64,000 nucleotides of DNA, taken from positions 22,795,371 through 22,859,370 of the forward strand of contig NC_135221.1 of the NCBI RefSeq assembly GCF_052324685.1, given 5' to 3'. The notes under the pieces are model-generated. The model saw only the letters and a program-made list of their open reading frames with translations. It was not told the DNA's origin and did not search any database. A program made the translations under genes and the position numbers. Below, piece by piece: positions 57,015 to 64,000 of this stretch; the first letter of the stretch is position 1; every line of letters begins with the position of its first letter. The DNA comes from Brachyhypopomus gauderio (Eukaryota > Chordata > Actinopteri > Gymnotiformes > Hypopomidae).

Positions 57015-58601
57015 CAGTCCCCTCCAAAAGTTTTGGAACAGCAAGGCAGAATCCCTAATTTTTGCTGTGCACCAAAGTCATTTAGATTTAAGACAAGAGT
57101 TCAGAATCTCAGCTTTTATTTCCTGGTAGTTTTCATCAGATGTGATGAGCCAAACACGATATACCATCCTTTCTTGAAACCCACCCATTTTTCAAGTGAG
57201 CAAAACTATTGGAACATGTGACTGAAAGATGTTTCTCGTTAACCTGGTGTTGCAATTAATGTTGTTTGTTAAAGCACTAAAAAGGTCTGCATTACTAGTC
57301 TCCTTCTTAGACCTATAGAGATTGTAATATATTTGTAAAAGAAGATAAACCACAATGAAGACCAGAGAGTAGAAAAACAAAACATTCTGAAACACAGAAA
57401 AGAGGGGAAATCAATCGGAGTCATTGGAAAAACATTGGGAATAGCAACCACGACCATTTGGAATGTCTTGAGAAAGAACAAATCCACTGATGCACTGAGC
57501 AACAGGCGTCAAACACACCCACTGATGAGGGAAGAATTGTCCTAGCTGTAGCCTATAAGAACCCAAAAACTACAGTAAGCCAGATCACCAACGACCTCCA
57601 TAGAGCAGGGATGAAGGTATCCCAGTCCACTGTTTGGAGAAGACTCCGAGAGTAGACTTATGGAGGCCATACAGCATGATGCAAACCCCTGATCAGTAGC
57701 AAGAATCAGAAGGCCAGATTGGAGTTTGCCAGAAAGTACAGAGATGAGCCACATACATCCTGGAACACAGTCCTATGGATCGATGAAACCAAAATTAACC
57801 TCTACCAAAGTGATGGAAAGGTCAAAGTGTGGAGGAAGAAGGGAACGGCCCAAGATCTAAGGCACACAAGCTCATCTGTAAAGCATGGTGGTGGTAATGT
57901 CATGGCTTGGGCATGCATGGCCGCCTCTGGAACAGGCTCAATCATATTTATTGATGATGTAACTGATGATGGTAGCAGCAAAATGAATTCAGAGGTGTAC
58001 AGACAATTTTTGTCTGCCAATGTAAGGAGGAATCCTACCAAACTAATTGGAAGGAGTTTCCTTTTGTTTTCAATGACCCAAAACATACCGCAAAGAAGAC
58101 AAAGGAGTTCATCAGAGGGAAAAAGTGTAAAATTTTAGACTGGTCAAGTCAGTCACCTCATCTTAACCCGATTGAACATGCATTTTACCTGCTCAAGATG
58201 AGACTGAAGGGAGAATCCCCCCAAAATAAACAAGAATTAAAAGAAGCTGCCATAAAAGCCTGGAGTAGCATCACAAATGAAGAGTGCAACAGTTTGGTGA
58301 TGTCCATGGGTCGCAGGCTTCAGGCTGTTCTTAAAAGCAATGGTTTTTCCACCAAAGACTGAGTGTAATTCACTTCAACTTTGTTTGTTTACTTTTGCTC
58401 ATGTATAAAATGGTGTGGTGTAATACAAATGGTGATAAATCCAGATTTACTTGACATATTTTGAAGGAAATGCAAGTAAATAAAAGCTGAGATTCTGATC
58501 TCGTCTCATATCCATCTTTTAGTCTTAAACGCAAAGATCTTCTGTGAACAACAAAAACAAGGACATTGGCCTCGCCGTTCCAAGTATTTTGGAGGGGACT
58601 G
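57015..58601 (+). mobile_element. Full-length but dead Tc1/mariner transposon
   Basis: Inverted ends CAGTCCCCTCCAAAAGTTTT and its complement AATACTTGGAACGG... (CTTTTGGAGGGGACTG type) are flanked by TA on both sides. The length of 1587 bp and central transposase remnant fit a Tc1-like element. Confidence 0.88.
57719..58362 (+). pseudogene. Tc1-like transposase remnant
   Basis: The open part reads TVLWIDETKINLYQSDGK (first Asp), then [21 protein letters not shown] frameshift near 58075 follows, after which the frame continues as NDPKHTAKKTKEFIRGKKW (second Asp), SQSPHLNPIEHAFYLLK (Glu) and ends at TGA 58360-58362. Upstream helix-turn-helix sequence (57370-57715) has several stops. Non-functional. 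Confidence 0.85.
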
Positions 58602-58708
58602 TACCTATGTACACTATAATTAGCTTCAATTTAATAAAAATTGAAAAAAAAGTAGTGGCTATGAATAAGTAGTACAAAAAAAAGAATGTGATTATATTTG
58701 TGTTAATT

Positions 58709-59226
58709 TTATTCTTTAAACACCAAATTAATCCTCAGCTTGCCTTTGACACATTCTTCAATAAACATTTCCATGTCATCCTGAAATTCAAAAATGAATA
58801 GAAATGGCTCTTTTGCTAGCACTAGCATTTCAGTCAGTCAAAGTAGCTATAAGGTACCCATAAAGGTAGCCATAACTAACGAACTAAGACACACTAACCC
58901 TAGCTAGATTCATCCTTTATGACATAAACTTTACAATAACACAAAAATGACCTTCAGACATTATCATTTATTATTGTTGCTAACAAACATCTTTCTTCCA
59001 TCTGCTCCCGCAACATACCAAAACAGTATCTGGATATTACGTTACATTCCGAGCCGCTAGGTGGCGCATGTCTGAAACTGCAGGTCTAGAACTGCAGGTC
59101 TCCGGCTGCTGGGCAGTTCAAGCCCCAAAGACGGAAACAGTGACGCCTGGTGGTTATTAGACGGCACCGCACAGCAAACTACAAAACAATACTCACTCGA
59201 AATGATGGATTAAGTATTAATGACAT
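58709..59226 (-). CDS. Candidate 33-codon gene, head-to-head with gcna
   Basis: Minus strand. Exon 59226-59197 starts ATG, codes MSLILNPSFR and ends at donor GTGAGTATTG. Exon 58780-58709 has acceptor TTTTTGAATTTCAG, codes 23 residues (DDMEMFIEECVKGKLRI and on) and ends TAA. AATAAA overlaps the stop, a compact 3' end. Phases match and both splice sites are strong. The frame stays open upstream of the ATG, so a longer 5' coding part is possible, and middle exons could have been missed. The peptide looks like genuine coding sequence but I do not recognise it. Confidence 0.4.
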
Positions 59227-59229
59227 GTA

Positions 59230-59710
59230 CGTGGAACAAATCCCATGTGTGTGCCTAGAACCTACAATACGTAAAACCAAAAGTACGTATGTAGAGTTTT
59301 AGTCTGTTTTAGTCAGAGACCGTATATATATATATAGAGGGTCTGTGGTTTTAATGCGGGTCTAAGGCGGCCGGAAGGCGCCGTTCGTCCCACTCACACC
59401 TCTTCCGGTCCGGCACATTTGAAAACCTGGTTCCTTCTTTCAAATGTTTCAAATGATTCGCTGAGGTTGTTTTGAAATTAACTTTTATTGAATTCAAAGA
59501 AAGGTTACAAAACGTACAAAAGGTATTTTTGTTTTCACGTAGACATATTGATGGTAAATGTTGTGTCTCCGTGCAGAAGTTAGTTAATATTCTTTAATGT
59601 AACACAGATCCTTGAACTAAGCTGTGAAACCAGCTGGATGATAATCGCCTCTACGTGAACATACGAGTCCGTCACTGCTGACAGCGAGTTTGTGGTCTTG
59701 GTTCGGCCCG
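59230..59710. promoter_or_regulatory. Bidirectional promoter region of gcna
   Basis: Lies between the divergent small frame (59226) and the gcna ATG (59711). A TATATATATATA run at 59323-59334 and two ETS-type sites (GGCCGGAAGG at about 59369; CTTCCGG at about 59402) surround a GC-rich core GGCGGCCGGAAGGCGCCG. Confidence 0.45.
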
Positions 59711-62700
59711 ATGGAGCGCGGCGCTGCGGGGGAGCTCGGCTGGGAGAGCCCGGCGGCTCCAGGTCGAGCTGCACTACAGGTAACGGTTATTAGGAGACGT
59801 GAATCTGGAGCATGAGTAAATCCTGGCTGTTATTATTGTCTGACCTATTGGACGGTTCAATGTTTTGGTTCCGTTGAGAAAGAGCGTGAAGAGCAGGCGA
59901 CCTGCTACAGGCGATGCAGCGGATCCATCAGAGGAGACGAGCTCGACCCGTACGACTCACCCACACCACTAAATCACACTTAACACTTTAACACAGCCGT
60001 CCTAAAGTTTAACAGTTAGTAAATACTGTTCTTGTCCATTTTCTAATTTCAGTTCTCGGAGATACTGAACGGACTTGCAAACAAACTTCATCTGTCAAGA
60101 AAATAAGGTTTGAGCACCACAGTTTTTTTCCATTAATAAAATCGAGTCCTTAGGGATTACTGAAATAAAACGTGAATATAACTGATTACTGACATACATG
60201 GATATAAAATCTGAATTATTATTAAAATCAGAATTTTTATTATTTAAATAATAAAAATTCAGATTTTATATCCATGTATGTCAGTAATCAGTTATATTCA
60301 CGTTTTATTTCAGTAATTTACTCCTAAGTAAAGCCTGGAGCAGTGGATCTCTTTTGCTATTTTTAAAAGGACCACTCAATAAAAGACCACAATAGCATAT
60401 TTGGAATTGAAAGTGATTTTGGTTTCATGAGTTTTTAGATTTTTACATAGAACTGTCCAAAAACCTGTCTGAAGATGAGAGGATACTGATAGATTGATTT
60501 ACCTGTATGTCTTTTTGCAGGGATTCGATTCCTGTTTTCTCCTCAGATAGTGATGATGATTTTGAAATCTGTAAGTAACTTTTTTTTCTTTCAATATCTG
60601 GAAGGCATTCATGTTAAACTAAGTAATTGAACGCTTTCTGTTTTCTTTTGTAGTTTTGAGTCGTGTAAGAACACCAAAAATTCAACCCAGACTGCAGTCT
60701 GTGAGAGGCAGTAATGATAGGTTGGTGCTAACGTCTTAACAAATAGCTCAATAAATGTATCAACATAAGGTGGTGATTTCTAACTGCACTTAATTCTACA
60801 GCCTTAAACATTTTATAGTGGATGACGTGTCCTCTGATGATGACTTTGTTGTTGAGAGGAAGAATCCACCTGTTTCTAACGGTGAGCACTATTGCCAGAG
60901 CTTCTATTCCAGCGCAGTTGTGCATCCTATAGTATGAAACCATGGTGCATGTGATTTGCCTTAACAAATTCACCAAAATCCAGTTGAACATTTTCCTTTT
61001 ACTAAATCTAAATACATCTTATTAATATGCACTTTTAAAATATCATTTGTAGGATTTTGATTGTTGGATAAATGTTCAATGCGGTTGTGTTTTCACACAG
61101 ACAAACGGAGTCACCCCAAAACCTCTGGGTCTGTCCGGAAGCCACAGAAACGAACTCCTTCTCACTATGACGCTCCAGTCTTTCTCAGCGATAGTGAGAA
61201 TGATGAGGAAACCTGGAAGACACGACAAGATGGGTCCACCTGCCAGATCTCTTCACAGGTGAAGGACACCCCAGCTAAAGAACGCCAGCTCAGAGATGCC
61301 CTGCGTCTCCCCCCCCCTCTCACTACACCCCACCCTTCTGCACCCTCCTCAGCCCCGCCCACATGCAGTGGGAGGAGCAGTGACACAGCCAGCTCTGATG
61401 AGGAGTTCATGTCCTTACTGGACCGCATCAAGAAGAACCAGAAATTGGGAAGCTGTAGCATGCAAGGTTCTCCTAAACCCCCAGGAGGTACTGGTAATCT
61501 CACAGCCACTTTTATTATTCCTCATGAAATTAAATAGTGATCTGAATTTTTCATATAATTAGTTTCAAATACATGTTCAAATTTGTGCTTGATTTTAGCT
61601 GATTAACAGTGTATGGAGTCAGTTGATAATGAAAGATATACGTATTGGGGGTGGTGTTTACTATTATTAGATTTAGGCTAATTTAATGTGCTCCTCCATT
61701 CATGCACTGGCTATAGAACTTAAAGGTACAACAGCCTGTTGGACTCCATCTGTGAAGGCTGAGAAAGGCCGTGCCAGGGCACCAGGGGCAGAGTCTCTGG
61801 TGGACAAGACTGAAGAGCAGCTCCACATCAGCAGACCTGTCGGCCACAGTGAGCCGCGAACAGGCCCGAGCAGCAGGTAGAGGCCGAACAAAGCCCTGGC
61901 GTCCCTGCATCACATCACATTGTCTGACGTTTCAGATCAGGGGTTGGGTTACCCTAATCCTAGTTTTAGTCTACTTTTAAGAAATGAATTTTTTAAAAGT
62001 TTTTTTAAAAAAAGCTTCTTTGATACTTTTTGGGACTAGAATATATATATATATATAATAATTACCCCAAACTGGTAAGAATCTGACACTGAACTGGTTT
62101 CATGTATCTGGCAGAGTGGTGGTGTGTAAAAGTCCAGGCTGTTTCCTGCAGTCTCTCTCGGTCTCTGGATCCATTTACTGCCAGAACTTCAAGCAGAACA
62201 AGCATGAGCTCACCAGCAAACTCTACCAACTCTATAACACCAGCATATTTGACAGCAAGGTCAGCTTGTGCTCTCCCACATGTGTAAATGTTTGTAATGA
62301 TGGTGCATTTTAGGTGGGTCCTAATTCAGCATTTTTAATTCCTTCAGCTACCCACAGACATGTCAGTCACATGGAATACAAAAATGAGGAAAACTGCTGG
62401 CTACTGTATTACGGGGCAGGAGCGAGGCACAGGCCGGCGATACGCTCGCATCGAACTGTCTGTCAAAGTCTGCGATTCTGCTGGTAACTTTTTTTGAGTT
62501 GGTCTAACATCTGCATTTGCAGTGTGTGTGTGTGTGTGTGTTCCGTGATGATTCCAGGTGAGGATGTACTGTGGTACGAGTAGAGCTATTCAAATTCTTC
62601 ACAGTTTAATTAGCATTCAAGTACCTCTTCCTTTTGTGTCCTGTTTCAGTAACTTCAGTTACTTAAAGAATTGTCTGTCTCTCCATTACACTGAGGCTGT

Positions 62701-63622
62701 GTGCTTGTAACCTTGTGTAGGTACATGTCTTGTTACTTGCACTGATTGGAAGTTCAGTATAGGAGACACAGCTCTGTTTTTTAGTAACGTGGGGATTTAG
62801 CCTTTCCATGTCTGATGACCTTTGGCAGATCGGTTAAGGGACACGCTGGTTCATGAGCTGTGCCACGCAGCCACATGGCTGATCAACGGTGTGCGAGATG
62901 GCCACGGACCTTTCTGGAAGCTCTACGCATGTAAAGCCACACTGGCTCATCCTGAGTTGCCAATGGTCACCCGTTGCCACAGCTACGACATCAACTACAA
63001 GTATCAATACCAATGTGTCCGCTGCAAAAACACGTACGTGTTTCTCAGTCATATGTGTTCCATGTTCTGTTCAAATTTTGTTATTTGCTCATGTGGCTCA
63101 AGTGATAAAGCGAACATTGTCACAGTATTGTGTATATATATATATAATTATACCACCATATGTCTTTTTGGCCAGATTTTGGAACTGTATATTTATATAA
63201 TCTGTTTCTAACATGGTGTCCCTAGGAACGTGGACAGTATAGGCCTACTGTCCTTTCTCCTGAAACACAATTTTTACTATTGAAGTACAAGTTATATTTA
63301 TAAAATCTATAAAATTTATTAAAAAAAGTAAAAAAAAACAAAAACAAAAATACATATATATATATAATCTTTGCCTGTGATTATCCCTAGTATTGGTCGC
63401 CATTCCAAGTCTCTGGACACACACAAGTTCATCTGTGCCCTGTGTAAAGGCCAGCTGGTGCTCCTCACCACACCCAGGTCCCGGGGGCCCGCGCCCTTCG
63501 CCACGTTTGTGAAGGAGAATTATGGGACGGTGCGGCAGCAGCTCTCTGGCCAGAGTCACGCCGACGTCATGCGCAAGCTCAGTGCCGACTTTGCCAGCAA
63601 GACGTGCCTGAGCAACAGCTAA
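59711..63622 (+). CDS. gcna: Germ cell nuclear acidic peptidase (SprT-domain protease, ACRC)
   Basis: Nuclear protease-family protein that removes DNA-protein crosslinks in germ cells. Exons: 59711-59779, 59883-59949, 60053-60107, 60521-60570, 60654-60720, 60802-60881, 61101-61487, 61717-61876, 62115-62259, 62348-62483, 62829-63033, 63391-63622. Phases close to give 550 codons. The N-terminal half is disordered and acidic, with repeated SUMO-interacting motifs (PVFSSDSDDDFEIF in exons 4-5; HFIVDDVSSDDDFVV in exon 6; APVFLSDSENDEE in exon 7). The SprT domain runs from about residue 300, with the zinc site HELCH (414-418) and a third His in DGHG (431). A CVRC...CALC zinc ribbon follows, then a C-terminal HMG-like helix region (FVKENYGTVRQQLSGQ). 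Human GCNA lacks the HMG part, while many other GCNAs keep it. Exon 2 acceptor (59883) was chosen by phase and is the least certain junction. Adjacent to ogt as in mammals. Confidence 0.95.
60156..60317. repeat. Perfect 62-bp inverted repeat (hairpin) in gcna intron 3
   Basis: 60156-60217 is exactly the reverse complement of 60256-60317. The 38-base loop contains its own 20-bp palindrome TTTATTATTTAAATAATAAA. Flanks give no clear target duplication. No protein or transposon signature. Confidence 0.95.
62519..62540. repeat. (GT)n microsatellite in gcna intron 10
   Basis: About 11 GT units. A short (AT)n also occurs at 62041-62056. Confidence 0.85.
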
Positions 63623-63906
63623 TATCAGAACAACCTCCCTGGCCTGAATGTCATTTTTCTTGCGTATTTTGCTGTGCTGGTTTTTCTGGGGGTGTTTTTT
63701 TGCCTTACTGAAACCAGGGTATGTGTTGAGTATGACATTTCTGTGGCATTTGTAAATACACAGAGTTGGTATGTCATAAGCTAGTAAACTGGTACTTAAG
63801 ATGGCTCAGTAGCTGTTAAAAGGCCCTGATTTACACATGCATTGTGGCAAGTTTGGTAGAGTGGTATACTTGAATTATAATTCTTCTTGTCCTGTTTTAG
63901 TGTTTA

Positions 63907-63912
63907 AATAAA
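63907..63912 (+). terminator. gcna poly(A) signal
   Basis: AATAAA 285 bases after the gcna stop codon, followed by AAGTTATTTTTATAC and the end of the window. Confidence 0.65.
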
Positions 63913-64000
63913 GTTATTTTTATACATCTGACATGTTTATGAATACTTCTTGGAGATGGGGGGGATTAATTAATGCATTATATTTGCATTAATGCAAATA

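Overview
The window is vertebrate nuclear DNA, most likely from a bony fish. Genes have many small exons with GT-AG introns. The intergenic DNA is AT-rich and full of microsatellites, long minisatellites, Tc1/mariner elements, a Ty3/gypsy element and MITEs. The two best genes, O-GlcNAc transferase (ogt, + strand) and the SprT-type protease gene gcna/acrc (+ strand), lie side by side, as OGT and GCNA do in human Xq13.

Layout. 0.5-2.7 kb: a minus-strand snoRNA host gene with short exons, two intronic H/ACA snoRNAs and a CRE/ETS-type promoter. 3-12 kb: a nest of mobile elements, made of a LINE tail, a hAT-like MITE, a short mariner element and an imperfect 8.1-kb palindrome. The palindrome carries a decayed Tc1 element in its centre and a gypsy element in its right arm. 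Inside that gypsy element, a MADF-domain fragment is itself split by a MITE. 13.3-24.6 kb: an FHDC1-type formin on the minus strand, 12 coding exons and 992 codons by my splice model, with a Tc1 copy in intron 3. 24.6-42.5 kb: no confident protein gene. This part holds five minisatellites, including a 2.4-kb array of a 17-bp unit, and a few splice-flanked candidate exons. 42.6-55.5 kb: ogt, 22 coding exons whose lengths add to exactly 1046 codons plus stop, the length of human OGT. 55.7-58.6 kb: a 92-bp minisatellite and a decayed mariner element. 58.7-59.7 kb: a possible 33-codon minus-strand gene, head to head with gcna. 59.7-63.9 kb: gcna, 12 coding exons, 550 codons.

How the genes relate. 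ogt (nutrient-sensing protein glycosylation), gcna (repair of DNA-protein crosslinks in germ cells), the formin (actin and microtubule control) and the snoRNA host (rRNA pseudouridylation) do not form one pathway. The ogt-gcna pairing is inherited synteny. Splice models come from reading phase and splice consensus by eye. All ogt, gcna and formin exon phases close without a stop, which is strong internal support. No database search was possible.
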